Origin: Venturia oleaginea
Taxonomy: Eukaryota > Ascomycota > Dothideomycetes > Venturiales > Venturiaceae
NCBI GenBank assembly: GCA_013176395.1
Contig: JABMLP010000012.1
Coordinates: 1,178,001-1,242,000 of the forward strand
Length of the DNA: 64,000 nt
Reading direction: 5' to 3'
Shown one piece after another: positions 10,813 to 23,350 of this stretch. A program made the translations under genes and the position numbers. The first letter of the stretch is position 1. Every line of letters begins with the position of its first letter. The notes under the pieces were generated by a model. The model was not told the origin of the DNA and ran no database searches. It saw only the letters and a program-made list of their open reading frames with translations.

Positions 10813-11327
10813 CCGATACGCTCAAGGAATAGTACCACCGACATTTCAGTATACAATATCTTCATGGAGTTTTCATCTTCGACATCTTACTGAGCACAAT
10901 GCAACAGCTGGAAAACTCATCCGTCTCATCGAATCTGCAATGCCATGTAAAACAGGTACTAACTTATTTAATTCATTTGTCCTTCCCCATCCAGCCGACA
11001 AATGCAGAGGATTGTTTATCATGTCCAGAAAGGACAAACAATCCCAGAACTCAATACCGTATAAACAGTAATATCAAATGAATGATAAATTATATTCGGA
11101 CGTCCCAGCCGAATGGAAATCGATCACCCCATTACGTCCAGATCAAATCACTCTCAATCAATACCCGATGATATGGTAGAAAACGGGGAGGCATAGGGAG
11201 ATAGTCCAGGGCTCTGTCGGCATTATTACAAAAGGCTCTTTTATCCCAGAGAGTTGGGTTTTTGGCTACTGTAAACAGATTATGTGGGCGCTCGGCGTCA
11301 GCCACTACATAGCACGTTAAACAATGA

Positions 11328-11368
<41 letters not shown>
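11328..11368. repeat. (ATT)n microsatellite
   Basis: About 13-14 uninterrupted ATT units. Non-coding position. Confidence 0.95.
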
Positions 11369-12627
11369 CAATCAATACCCACGCGCTCGTAAAGTTATAC
11401 GAGTTTCCTGCATCTGGCTGATTGAAATCAAGCAAAAATTTGGGGAGAACAGGAATGAGTCATGCTGCCTGCTCTAACTTACCTCGTAACCGTCCAAATT
11501 CGCACCCATTTCAAATCCCGGCTTCAATAATTTATCCGAATGCTCAATGAGGTTGAATATCATCGTCCAAAATCCACAGTTCATCACTCTCTAACCCATT
11601 TCATCACTCACAGTTCGCCCTAAAATCACGACAATCACAAACACGTCACTAATAACCAACAGATGAAATGGCACCATCAATTCCTCGCAGTAAATAGCAC
11701 CATACTCCCCCATAAACATAAAAGCTCAAACCCCCGCAGAAAAATCCATCCCGCACGCATAAAAAAGAGGTAGAGTAAAAACCTTTTTCCGACGATGAGT
11801 GAAAAATCCACTCCAAAATATCGTGTCCAGAGATTGTCCCAAGGAAATCCCCAAAAATCCATATGTCCTTCAAAATGTCGGTAGTAAAGATGAAGGCGGC
11901 AGCTCTATGGTGAGTGCGCCAAAGCCAGTGGAGCTGTCTTATTCGCAATTTGGTGTTCGTAATGTAATGCTCTTGCCCGCCCGATTGCTCGCTGATGCTC
12001 ATGCCTATACCTATTGGACCTCAAGGTCACATCATTAGCCTAATCCTTATACCAATAAAATCCCCGAGGTCTCACCATGTGCGTGCTGTTGTGATGTTGA
12101 AGGCAGCATGGAGGTCCTAATCGCAAGTCATGTGTGTATGTGTGTTGAAGGTCCATTATTACTCCCTCCCAGCCATCGGATCGGAGCCAGAAATCGTCAA
12201 TAAAGTACAAGACCCTTTACAATATCCTAGTCTGTTCTGTTTTCCCTCCTTTCCATTCTTGCTGCGCATCATAACGAGGCCAATGTGATACCCGGTAGCT
12301 CGTGGACTGAGAAAGGCCATCGTAGACTGTGGGCAATCATGAAGAGAGGCTGCAATTATCCTGAAATTCCGTCATCTCAAAGCATCACCCTTCTCTTATC
12401 TACTGAATGCTGCCGTGAGCGCGTCGGCCCGAGAGTGGTGATGCTGAAAATTTGCCGCTGTCGTAGCCATAAGGGCTGTGAGGAAATGGTGAAAAGCCGC
12501 CCATGAGTAGAAGCCTTGAACGCTATGAAAGATGGTCCTGAAATGCAATGAAGTAGTGACGCCTGAAATGCTTTGAACGTGGTGGTCGTTAAGATTGTTT
12601 CCGTGAGTTGTTCATCGCTGATATACG

Positions 12628-13782
12628 TCACCTCAAGTCCCGTTCAGCGCCAGCTAATGTAAAACCAGAGAGATGAGAATTAGGATCGCGGACAGGAATT
12701 GGAGGATTGTCAATCTCAGTGAAGAGATCGCTGTTCAAAAGCATAGCGATGACTTCTGGTTCGTCAATTTGATCAACTGGGCAGTAGACATCTTCCATAG
12801 TTGGGACCAGCCAGGGCTCATCGAATGGATATGAACGTAGGCGGGGATTGAGGTGCCACGCCACAGAGTCGTTGTTGGGATCGACTCTGGGGAGCGGTGG
12901 GTAGCGCCCAAAGCGTCCGTTCTCCGTAGCCACGCGCTGGTCGCCTTCCCACTCCATCTCCGACTTGCAGGGCCAAGCCGGCTGCTGTCTCCAGGGAACA
13001 GATGGAGCTGGACACCAGATTGTGCGCTCAGCCAGGACGTATCCTCGAGTCGGTGGGTTCTGGCTGTACCGAAACTGAGCTATCTTGCGGAAGCCATCGA
13101 CCTCTGGCGGGTGATCTTCACCGTCTTCCATGCTTCCAAACTTCTTGCCTGCGAAGGCCTTCACGCCATGAAGTTCAGCGAAGCCCAATCTCTTCTCCTC
13201 CTCGAATTGTTGCATTTTTCGTGTCAACGCTGCCTGCTCTGCAATGTTCATTTCTGTTACGTGCTCCAGATACTGAGCGTGATTGCGAGGAATGAATGGG
13301 CAAACCTTCTGCAGATTACGTTCGACGGGATACATGCGCATCAGCTTGGGCTGGATCGTGCGCCATCTGTCCATTTGTTGCTGTTCGAAGGACGTCCAGA
13401 CTTTGGTATGTGTGTAGGCACCCTCGAAATTCTCGTCAGGAACAAAAGAGATATGCAGGTCCTCTGCCGGTTCTGAATGTTCCTCCTCCTGGTAATGAGA
13501 CTGCTTCTGTCGTTGCGAGTGCGGTTTGTGGCTGGGGATGAGTTCGTCTTCGGCGAGATGAGTCGACTGACTGCTTGGTGACTGGGGAAAGTGATTTTTA
13601 ATGAGTTGAGAACGATTGGAGTTATAAGGTGGATAGCGGCTGCTCGGTATGTGTTGCTCGCGCTGTTGCTGGGTGCCTAATTGTGATTCTTCCTCACTGT
13701 CGTCAAGAAAAAAGTATGATCTAGCACGCGGCTGTATTAGTGAACTGCTGGGCTTATCTCGCCCGCTATATTGTGCTGCCAT
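12628..13782 (-). CDS. conserved hypothetical protein, 384 aa
   Basis: Single-exon protein of unknown function. The first ~115 residues are Ser/Gln/His-rich and probably disordered. Residues 120-384 look folded, rich in aromatic and proline residues (KVWTSFEQQQMDRWRTIQPK, VCPFIPRNHAQYL, WHLNPRLRSYPFDEPWLVP, IPVRDPNSHLSGFTLAGAER). A helical charged stretch near 175-205 could be a coiled coil. No catalytic signature, signal peptide or membrane segment. The start at 13782 (gccATGgca on the coding strand) is well placed. Codon use and the long uninterrupted frame support a genuine gene. Confidence 0.65.
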   Translation of the reverse strand: MAAQYSGRDKPSSSLIQPRARSYFFLDDSEEESQLGTQQQREQHIPSSRYPPYNSNRSQLIKNHFPQSPSSQSTHLAEDELIPSHKPHSQRQKQSHYQEEEHSEPAEDLHISFVPDENFEGAYTHTKVWTSFEQQQMDRWRTIQPKLMRMYPVERNLQKVCPFIPRNHAQYLEHVTEMNIAEQAALTRKMQQFEEEKRLGFAELHGVKAFAGKKFGSMEDGEDHPPEVDGFRKIAQFRYSQNPPTRGYVLAERTIWCPAPSVPWRQQPAWPCKSEMEWEGDQRVATENGRFGRYPPLPRVDPNNDSVAWHLNPRLRSYPFDEPWLVPTMEDVYCPVDQIDEPEVIAMLLNSDLFTEIDNPPIPVRDPNSHLSGFTLAGAERDLR

Positions 13783-14707
13783 GGTGAACGAAATTTGTAT
13801 GTGTGAAAATCCCGCTCTTTGCGTGCTTGCGACGCGATGTTGTTTTCAATTGGCCGATGTGACGTGCGAGGTGAAAAGTTTGCAGCGCGACGCGTTGATG
13901 TTTATGAGACGGAAGAAACGTGGTCTAGAATTCGGCCAAGGTTCTCATGATGACTATCAGCAGCAGCACCCTGCTGCTTTGTTGGTGATATGTTTTTCAA
14001 TGAGACTGGTGTTGAGTGATGTTGGAGATGTCTCTCCAGGTGACTAAGTGTTGAGGTTGAAAAATCTTGGCTCGATGAGATTTATGCCAATGTGACAATG
14101 AAGTAGCGCGGAGCGTGACCCCGACGCCGCCGGGTCACGAGAGGTGAATTGATGTCAACACCCCATCGTCGAAGGAAACCGAGGGAGCAAGACTGTATGG
14201 CGGATAGGCGGGGCGCAGACACGAACTACATTGGTGGCACGTTCGTCTCGTGTGAAGGAACAAAGCAAAGTGACAGAACAGGAAGACACAACATGCAAGA
14301 CCTACCTTATCTCCCTTTGAAACCATGTAGATGTGTATTTGCCTCGATTGGGCCACAAAGAAAGCGCTGTACTTACAAAGATGGAGAAACTCGTTCTTAC
14401 CGTATAATAGCCCGATGTAAGCGAAGCGCTGTGGGCCTCTTCTTCGGCCTTTTCCCTCGATACCCAATTATTATCCTTGAAGTATATATCGATGTTGGCT
14501 GGGCAATGGGGCCGGTTAAACACCAGATGTCTGCTGGTGAGACAGGTGTCGGTGGATATCCTTCAGCGTCAGGTTTTATCATGCGTGGCAGGCTCGATGC
14601 TAGGGCCCAAAATCGTCGATCCAGGCTGGTCGGCCTAGGAAGTCGCTTGAGCTTGTTGGTCGCATAAATGTATATAGGTCTAAGAGCGGAGGAGGGTAAG
14701 GACCAGA

Positions 14708-14745
14708 AGTACTGTCTGCCGAGGATAGTACTGTCTGCCGAGGAT
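14708..14745. repeat. 19-bp exact tandem duplication
   Basis: The unit agtactgtctgccgaggat occurs twice back to back. Confidence 0.9.
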
Positions 14746-15105
14746 GGATGCTGGAGGAGGAGAAGGCTGCTCGAAGATTGGAAAGATCTGTCGGAGTTTG
14801 AGAGGTCAATGGAGCTTTCAGAAGCCAATTATATTTAAATGCAAGTAGGAGCGGGCATACACGAGCTAGCGTGGTTTGGAATGGTATCCCTGGTGCCTGA
14901 CTGAACTGGAAATTCTATTTACCTACTAGCCATTGTCTCTATTCACGGCTAAAGCTGGTATGACTCGGTCTCGATAGTACCGAGTGCTCTCGTGACTGCT
15001 GATGGCTGTTAACGGATAATCATATTCATGCGTATGTAGTGTGGGTACACAAGGTGTTGAGGCGGTAGACGTAGATACGTACCGTTTGATTCAATCTGAA
15101 GCCTG

Positions 15106-15130
15106 GTCAGGTCAGGTCAGGTCAGGTCAG
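15106..15130. repeat. (GTCAG)5 tandem repeat
   Basis: Five perfect pentamer copies. No known function. Confidence 0.9.
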
Positions 15131-16060
15131 AATTGGGCCTTTCTAATGCGCTTCAATTTGGGCGGCCTTACGGCGATCGACCAAGAGCGCATGATCGTGG
15201 ATTCGAAGCTCTTTCTTGTGCGATACTGGACGTTGCAGGCAATGTGAAGGCGTTATTGTAATGGTGTTGTCGATATATGTATGCTGAACCAAGCTTCATA
15301 CGACAACTATTACGTTCAACTGTGGCTGTCCGGAGTGCAGTCATCACGGATCGGAAATCATGAGGCTCAATTCCACAAAGCAGAAGAAAGTACTCGCGTA
15401 TCTACGGAACTGGTCATTGGATCGAAACCGTTGAATACTGATATTGGCAATCGGACGAGGAAGACCAGAATCCGAGCCTTACTGTGAGAGTGTGAGATAA
15501 ATAGAGTGTGAGGAAGAAAAAATAGAGATGCATGAAGATGGTTTTGCTGTGGTTGTAAGTTCCGCACTCGCTCCCGCATACAATCCAAGCCAGGAACAGA
15601 ATTGAAATGAATTGACAAACACATTTCTCCAGAAAGGCTGAGGCATGTCTTACCCTGTACCACCCCTTACAGCCCTTGCAGATAGTTAGGGTTGTATGAG
15701 GCAGAACGTGGGGTCAACTAGAGATCTGAATTATATCATGGTTCTGCAGGCCTAACCACGGGCAGAGCGACGGCAGGTGCTTGCGTGAAGTTGTCGGATC
15801 CAGTCCCAATCAGGTCCATCCAATATTCATGATGGTGGTTTTGGCGGAATGCTATTAGTGCTCCTTCGTTATGAAACCCAGAACTTTGCCCCTTGCCTGC
15901 TTTCTTCTACGCCACAACTCCATAGAACATTGAAACACAGGAAGGCGGCCCAATCATATCCTACACCCAGAATTTGGACCCCGGTTGAACGCTTTGCCTC
16001 CATTCCCGTTTTGTCGCGATTTCAAATACCATACCTCTGCCACTACAATTGCGGCAGGGT

Positions 16061-17609
<1,549 letters not shown>

Positions 17610-18293
17610 GATCGCGCGATAAATGTGAGTGGATTCGGATAGAGTGTATGGTCCTTGTATGAGATTGTAGAAGTAGGTGGATGGATGGTGCTAAGGGGTC
17701 GGGCGCGATGCAAGTTTCGTAGATTTTCTCGAAATCGAAGTACGCGACTGACAGAGCTTCGGCAAAACGTGACCTGCCTTATCCCACGACTTCAGATTCA
17801 GGACACGAAATTGAAATGCATCATATCAGGTTTGGTAGGTTGAAAGATAGTACTCATTGTAGACACAAGTTCACAACAGTCATCATGCATCGGCAGCCAA
17901 GCTTGGTTTACACCTAAATACTGTTCATCTTCTTCTCTCTCCATCTTTATTGTGACAAATATCTACGTACTGACGGGCTGCCTCGAGGGCCAATTTTCCA
18001 TGTTCCGCAGCTTTCGCCATTGTTTGGACGGATAAGCACATCAACATCTCCTCTCAAATTTTACCCTGCCCGCGAGCAAATGCCTTCATCGACCGTCGTC
18101 AATGTTTTAGCCTCTCGAGGAGCCAAAATGATGTGATATCTACATAATGGGAGAAAAGAAGAAGCGTGTGATCGTACAATGCTGAGAGACGTGAGTGCTT
18201 AGGAGGGTGGAAGGTGAAGCTAGAAATGATGACTCAAACCGACAACGGCGTAAAAATATAGTCCTCAGACCATTACAGACGACCTTGATATGT
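17610..18293. other. intergenic / RVB1 promoter
   Basis: Upstream of RVB1 and downstream of BDF1 (both minus). No coding frame supported. Confidence 0.5.
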
Positions 18294-21265
18294 CTACTCT
18301 TCCTCGCTCGACTCGCTCGCATCATCATCACTCGAGTCTTCAGCCTGATCAAGAGGGGATTGCTCAGAGCCCGAACCGCCCTTGAACTTCTCGAGTTGAG
18401 CCTGGAGTGTTCGGATTCGTTCTTCTTGTTCGTTGGCCTTCATGGGCTTGTTCTTCTTACGGTTTGAAGATGAGGCCTTGACAGGCGCCTCGAACTCATC
18501 ATCATCTTCTTCATAGTCTGGTTCAGGGTCTGGGGCACGATGGCTTCGTGGAAGCTTTGCCTTGACGAATTGATAAAGTTGGTATGTAACGTCATCAGGA
18601 ATTTCGTCAATGTCAAGCTCGAGTTCATCGTCTTGAACATTCTATGTAAATGTGAGTTTTGTTTCCATGAGATGATAAAATGTGTAAGGGCCACTTACTC
18701 GTAGATGTGGTACTCCATTGCGGATGATTTGGACCGCTTTACGCATTTGCGCTTCATCTAGAGCCGCAATACCATCGGAGACCTCTCGCTTTTGATCTAA
18801 GGTGAGCTTCTTCGGTTTCTTCGCAGTCTTTGATTTCGACGGTCTAGAAGGCGCGGCGAGACTGGTACCGCTGGGACGTTTAGGTTTGCTCGTCTTGGAG
18901 CGCTTTGGCACTGAAGCCTTGGGAGATGCGTGCTTGGGAACAGCTGTGAGTTTGAGGGCTTCGGCGGAGAGGGCAGCAATCTGTTGTTGTATTTCTTGCA
19001 TTCGGCGAACTGCATCTGATGTGTCCTCTACTTCTTCCTCTTCCTCTTCCTCGTCTTCGTCATCTTCGGAATGAGGCTCTGATGCAGGAGCATTGTCTAG
19101 CAACCAATTCTCTTTGGTCGCCCACGTCTGATCGAACACGGACTGAAGCATCTTACCCATCTTGTTCACCTCATCCGTGGGTGGGTTGAACTTGAAGCAG
19201 TTTTGGAATACCAAGGTCGCGTCGTCGTAAAACTCTTTAGCTTTCGAATATTGAGAAGTGTTTAAATTGTTTTGTATCGTTCCAAAATCCATGGGCTTTC
19301 GAATGACTTTGTGATAGTTTGGGATGTTCAAAGCCACAGGGTCGACGGGGACCATAAACGGATAGGCAAATGCCTGATGCTTCTTCTTGACGAGCTCGTT
19401 CAACACGTGTTGGCAGAACTTCAACTCCAGCTGGTGTTTCTTTTTCTTCGGACGTGGGCCACTGGCGGGAAGGTCTCGCTTTGGCGGGTGAATCTCGCGC
19501 TTGGGTCGGTCATTGTTGTGCGCAGAAGAATCACGCCGTATAATCGGCATGCCGTGCTCGTTCAAATAGCCTGCAGACTTATCAACGGGAGATTTTGCAA
19601 CCACTTTCCGCTCACGCTCACGCGGCGGCTTGGGTGCAGCTGCTTGCTTTCTTGGTGGAGCAACAACAGGAGGTGGCGCTACCGCGGCAGCACCCTTGGG
19701 AATACTATTCATGACCTTGACAAAGTAGGCCTTGAAGCTCATTGCTGCGTACGTCACAGGATGAGTATCTCCATTGAACGTCGCACTGTTGGAAACGATG
19801 AGCTCAAAATCGGCCATGAAATCGTCGGCCGTTTTGTAAGCATGCTCCTTGAGTTTCTGCTCCAAAGTGCCCAAGTCCATGGGCTGGGTGATGGTGTCAT
19901 AGTAGGTGGGAATATTCAACGCTACATGATCAACAGGTTTCAAAAACCATTCCGCCGACTTAACTTTCTTGGCCTTGCGAAGGTTGGTCAGTAGGAATTT
20001 GTGTTGGATCTCTGTCATTGGATTTGAGTCAAGGTGTACGGATGGTGATTTTGATGTCGTCGGAGGAGATGTTGCGCTTGGTGCAGCGGATGTTGTTGAA
20101 GCCATCGGCGCTGAAACTTCGGCTACCGGTGCGGTAGTCTCTGCAGCTGGCGTTGGGAGTGCCTCTTCACCAGTTTTGGTCCTCGCGCGCTTTGGAGCTG
20201 GGCCAGCGTCATCGTCATCCTCTCTGGGACGCACTTGTCCAGTTTGCGCGGTCTCAATGGACAGCGGTTCAACGGATGGGACCTCGAGTTCTGACGCGAT
20301 TTCAGTGGTCGGCACAGGCTCGTCCGCTGTGATGGTGCTGTCCTCTAAGACCGGTGCCTCCTGGACTGGCGCTGTGGGCGCAGGCAAGGCAACATCCTCC
20401 GCTGTATCCATTTTGTCTTCGACCAAAGGAGCTTCGAATGTCGGTGGTTCAGTTGTAGGTATCTCAGCCACTAGTGATTCAGGCGCCGCGCTTTGTGCAA
20501 TTGAAGGTTCTGTTAACACTATTTGATCCACTGGCGAGGCCATTGTCTGGTCCACTGGCGACTGTACTGCTGGAACTATCGGTGTTTCCTCAGTCGCTTC
20601 CGGAGAGGGCGATTGCGTCGGAGCTAGCTGTGTCCCTGCAGCGACTGATTCCAAAATTGGCTCAGTGATAGAGTCCCCGACCGGTGGTAGCTCTGCCCCA
20701 TCTGTTGAAACCTCCTCCTGCCCACCCACGTCCATTGCATCCGCTTCCACAACCGACTCTTCCACAAGTGCCTGGTATTGCGCCGGGGGTTCTGCCCGAA
20801 GATTCGATTCCGGCTGTTCAACGGCTTGCGAAATAGAGGCTTCGGTTGTCTCGGGCGCATCAGGGAATGAGTCTCCGTTCTCCATGGCAAGGAAAGGCGC
20901 TACTGGAGCAATGCCACTGGTAACGTCGGTTATGGGCGCGATGGAAGGGTCGCCAGCGGTGATGGTTTTTGAAGCGACTGGTGGCGTACAAAGTGAGTCC
21001 TGGCTGGGATTTGTGGTTTCGTCTGAGTGGGTGCCGTTCGTGGTCGGAGGCGCGTCGTCAAATAGCGCATCGAAGTGATTTGTGCTTCTGACAAGCATGC
21101 AGAGTAAGCGCGACCGTCGCGAACATCACAGGGTGGGCACAGGAGCGCGACTTACCCGTTCATGTCACTGTCCATCAATAATGGCTCTGAAGGCATGGAT
21201 GTGGGATGCGCCTTTTCGTTGAAGGACATCGGATCAAGCGGCGTTTCCGTAGCCATTACAGCCAT
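18294..21265 (-). CDS. BDF1: BET-family double bromodomain protein
   Basis: Reads acetylated histone H4 and couples it to TFIID/SWR1 and transcription. 948 aa from exons 21265-21156, 21087-18699 and 18641-18294; introns 21088-21155 and 18642-18698. The N-terminal third is a Pro/Thr/Glu-rich disordered region with a nuclear signal PAPKRARTK. Bromodomain 1 spans about 398-496 (FLKPVDHVALNIP, QPMDLGTL, acetyl-lysine Asn in IVSNSATFNG). Bromodomain 2 spans about 589-693 (FMVPVDPVALNIP, KPMDFGTI, CFKFNPP). Then come an acidic serine patch (SEDDEDEEEEEEE), a basic region, and an ET/NET domain from about 796 continuing across the second intron (LELDIDEIPDDVTYQLYQFV). The acidic C terminus ends SSEEE. 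A second ATG lies three codons in, so the start may be at 21256. Confidence 0.95.
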
Positions 21266-21955
21266 GTGCTACGAGGGTTTACGGGACTTAAATAGACATG
21301 CGCCTTGGGTTTGAGCCCAGCGCAGTGTTCAAGACGGGTTGTGGTTGTGGTGAGGGCGCGTTGGGGTGGTCAAGTGAGTGTCGTTGTGGAATGGACGCGA
21401 CGGGAGGTGAAACGTGTCGAGAGTGGTATAGGAGATGACGACGGGCAATGGGTGGTTTGAATAGGCTGCACTGTGGCGTTGGGTTGATGGATGGCCGGTC
21501 AAGTTTGGAGACTGGATGCGCTCCGAATTGCAGCCTGGTTGTTTTTTGCGTATTTTGGACGCGCTGTTCTACCTGAAAATAGCAATTAGGAGGATGTGTT
21601 TTCCGAGATCGAACTAGCAAAAGCGACTCGAGCTGAATAACGGAAATGGGATTTTGGGATCGCGTGGGGCGATGTGGGCGATTGTGGTGGTTTCGAATGT
21701 TGATGGCGGTGGATGAGATTTTGGAAGTCGCGACTGGAGAAGGATTGAATTTGGCAAGCGCAAGCCTAAAGTACGATATTTGAGCTTCCGGCAGTCGTGC
21801 CTGAGGCCCTAACCTCAAACATCACGTGGCGACAAATTTTTATCTTAACTTTCCTTGGTCCAAATTCAGGTTTTGTCGCAGCAACTTTCCAGGTTGGGCC
21901 ATTACGCCAAATCTTTCCCACGTCTACCCAGAGTATCTTCGCTCGCCAACACACG
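21266..21955. promoter_or_regulatory. divergent promoter region BDF1 / UTP5-like
   Basis: 690 bp between two head-to-head genes, one reading acetylated chromatin and one in ribosome biogenesis. A 176-codon antisense frame here has no recognisable features and I treat it as chance. No canonical TATA seen. Confidence 0.5.
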
Positions 21956-23350
21956 ATGGCTCCTGCTGTATCATCAAGTCGGGTGCGCTCTTCGCCTTCA
22001 GATCCTGTTTCTGCTCCGCCCGCAAAACGAGCGCGGCATTCAAACGATACCAAAACAAAAGGCCTCGCCGATATACTACTAAACAACAAGACCGGTTCCA
22101 AGTTGTCTGCTGCCTACGCTAAAAACCCCAAGCTCTCGAAATTAGCGAAAATCAACGACAACGATGCCGTGATAAGCAGACCCGACGGTCATGGTGACGT
22201 CGACCAAACGTCTTCGCGCGTCAAGGAAATAGTCGAGATATCCAGCGATGAGAGCAGTGACGGGGACAGCAGTGAAGAGGAGGAGCCCAAAAGAACCGAG
22301 GTTAATGGCGTCGAAGATGCGGAGGTTTCAAAAGCGATCGTGAATGGGGGAAAAAAGGGCTCGATAGAACCAAGCGATGTTGGTGGCCCGGAGGAACCGT
22401 CCTTCGGAGAGCAACTTCAAGCAAGTATCACGGAACCGATTGATGTCGAAACGACTCTGGCCGACGCCGCAGATGAAGCTTTTGCTGTGGCACGGACTCC
22501 TGGACCTCGCGCATTGAGTGCACCTTCAGCAAATTCCCTCGGAACAGTTCTCACGCAGGCGTTACGGACAAATGATCGCGACCTTCTAGAATCATGCTTT
22601 GAAATGAACGATCTCGAGAGTGTCCGCTCTACTATCGAACGTCTGCCTTCACATCTTGTCTCAGTCTTGCTCCCAAGATTAGCTGAGCGCATACACAACA
22701 GGCCCGGAAGAGCCGGAAATTTGATGGTGTGGGTACAATGGGCCATCGTGTCACACGGTGGTTATTTGGCAGGACAGCCGGAAGTCATGCTACGCATGGG
22801 CAGTCTTATTAGGGTCATCAAGGAGCGGGCCAACGGACTCCAACCATTGCTACAATTAAAGGGAAAGCTGGATATGCTATCTGCCCAACTTGAGCTTCGC
22901 AGAAGCATTCAAGCACGATCGGCAAAAGACCAAGAGCAGGAAGAGGAAGAGGCTGTGATTTATGTGGAAGGCCAGGATGAGACATCCTCGGATGATGAGC
23001 AAAGAGTGATTGAGTCCGGTCTCACCAGCTCGCCAGCATCGATATCAAGACATCTCAAGCGCAGTCAGAAGCACGTGGACGACTCTGACGCATCGGAGGA
23101 AGACCTTGATGCTAGTGTGCAGATCAATGGCATCCAGAAAGCAATGAATGGTGAATCGGACAGCAGCGATGGAGAAGTGGATCTGCTGGATGGAGAAGAT
23201 TCGGGATCTGAAGACGAAGAAACGGATGCATCTGGTCTGGAAGAAGAATCAGGAGCGGAGGACGAAGAAATCGAAGAGGTGGCCGACAGTGAAGATGAGG
23301 AGGAGCGGCCGGTAAAGCGGTCCGTCATAACGCAATCCCGGGGGTGGTGA
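21956..23350 (+). CDS. UTP5: UTP12-domain nucleolar protein (UTP5/WDR43-like)
   Basis: Probable t-UTP/UtpA component of the small-subunit processome, acting in pre-18S rRNA processing and rDNA transcription. 464 aa, single exon, from the ATG at 21956. Residues 1-190 are disordered with basic (PPAKRARHSN) and acidic-serine patches (SSDESSDGDSSEEEE). The Utp12 domain is at about 195-321: SLGTVLTQALRTNDRDLLES, VRSTIERLPSHLVSVLLPRL, GNLMVWVQWAIVSHGGYL, LQLKGKLDMLSAQLELR. The C terminus is a run of Asp/Glu/Ser blocks. Yeast Utp5 carries an N-terminal WD40 propeller that is absent here, so the protein could be a truncated or divergent UTP5 or another Utp12-domain protein. Family is firm; the exact orthologue is less so. 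Confidence 0.75.
   Translation: MAPAVSSSRVRSSPSDPVSAPPAKRARHSNDTKTKGLADILLNNKTGSKLSAAYAKNPKLSKLAKINDNDAVISRPDGHGDVDQTSSRVKEIVEISSDESSDGDSSEEEEPKRTEVNGVEDAEVSKAIVNGGKKGSIEPSDVGGPEEPSFGEQLQASITEPIDVETTLADAADEAFAVARTPGPRALSAPSANSLGTVLTQALRTNDRDLLESCFEMNDLESVRSTIERLPSHLVSVLLPRLAERIHNRPGRAGNLMVWVQWAIVSHGGYLAGQPEVMLRMGSLIRVIKERANGLQPLLQLKGKLDMLSAQLELRRSIQARSAKDQEQEEEEAVIYVEGQDETSSDDEQRVIESGLTSSPASISRHLKRSQKHVDDSDASEEDLDASVQINGIQKAMNGESDSSDGEVDLLDGEDSGSEDEETDASGLEEESGAEDEEIEEVADSEDEEERPVKRSVITQSRGW

Larger units (their letters stand above)
8649..12627. other. ~4 kb gene-poor region upstream of the zinc-finger gene
   Basis: Apart from the tentative small gene at 10645, no supported coding frame. It contains a strong TATA-like element (9931-9940), intron-like signals near 10090-10120 (a gctgac branch then ctaacag), and an (ATT)n microsatellite. 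The length suits an extended regulatory region or a non-coding transcript for the divergently placed regulator gene, but this is inference. Confidence 0.4.
13783..16060. other. intergenic, 2.3 kb, small tandem repeats only
   Basis: No gene that I can support. Several 60-170 codon frames overlap on both strands around 14150-14830 but lack family resemblance or splice logic. Holds the two short tandem repeats listed separately. Confidence 0.45.

Noticed and set aside
14135..14828. Overlapping 100-170 codon frames on both strands
   Set aside because: Mutually overlapping, no family resemblance, no splice logic, and a 19-bp tandem duplication keeps frames open.
21288..21818. 176-codon minus frame upstream of BDF1
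   Set aside because: Lies in the divergent promoter, rich in rare combinations of residues, no domain or start context.
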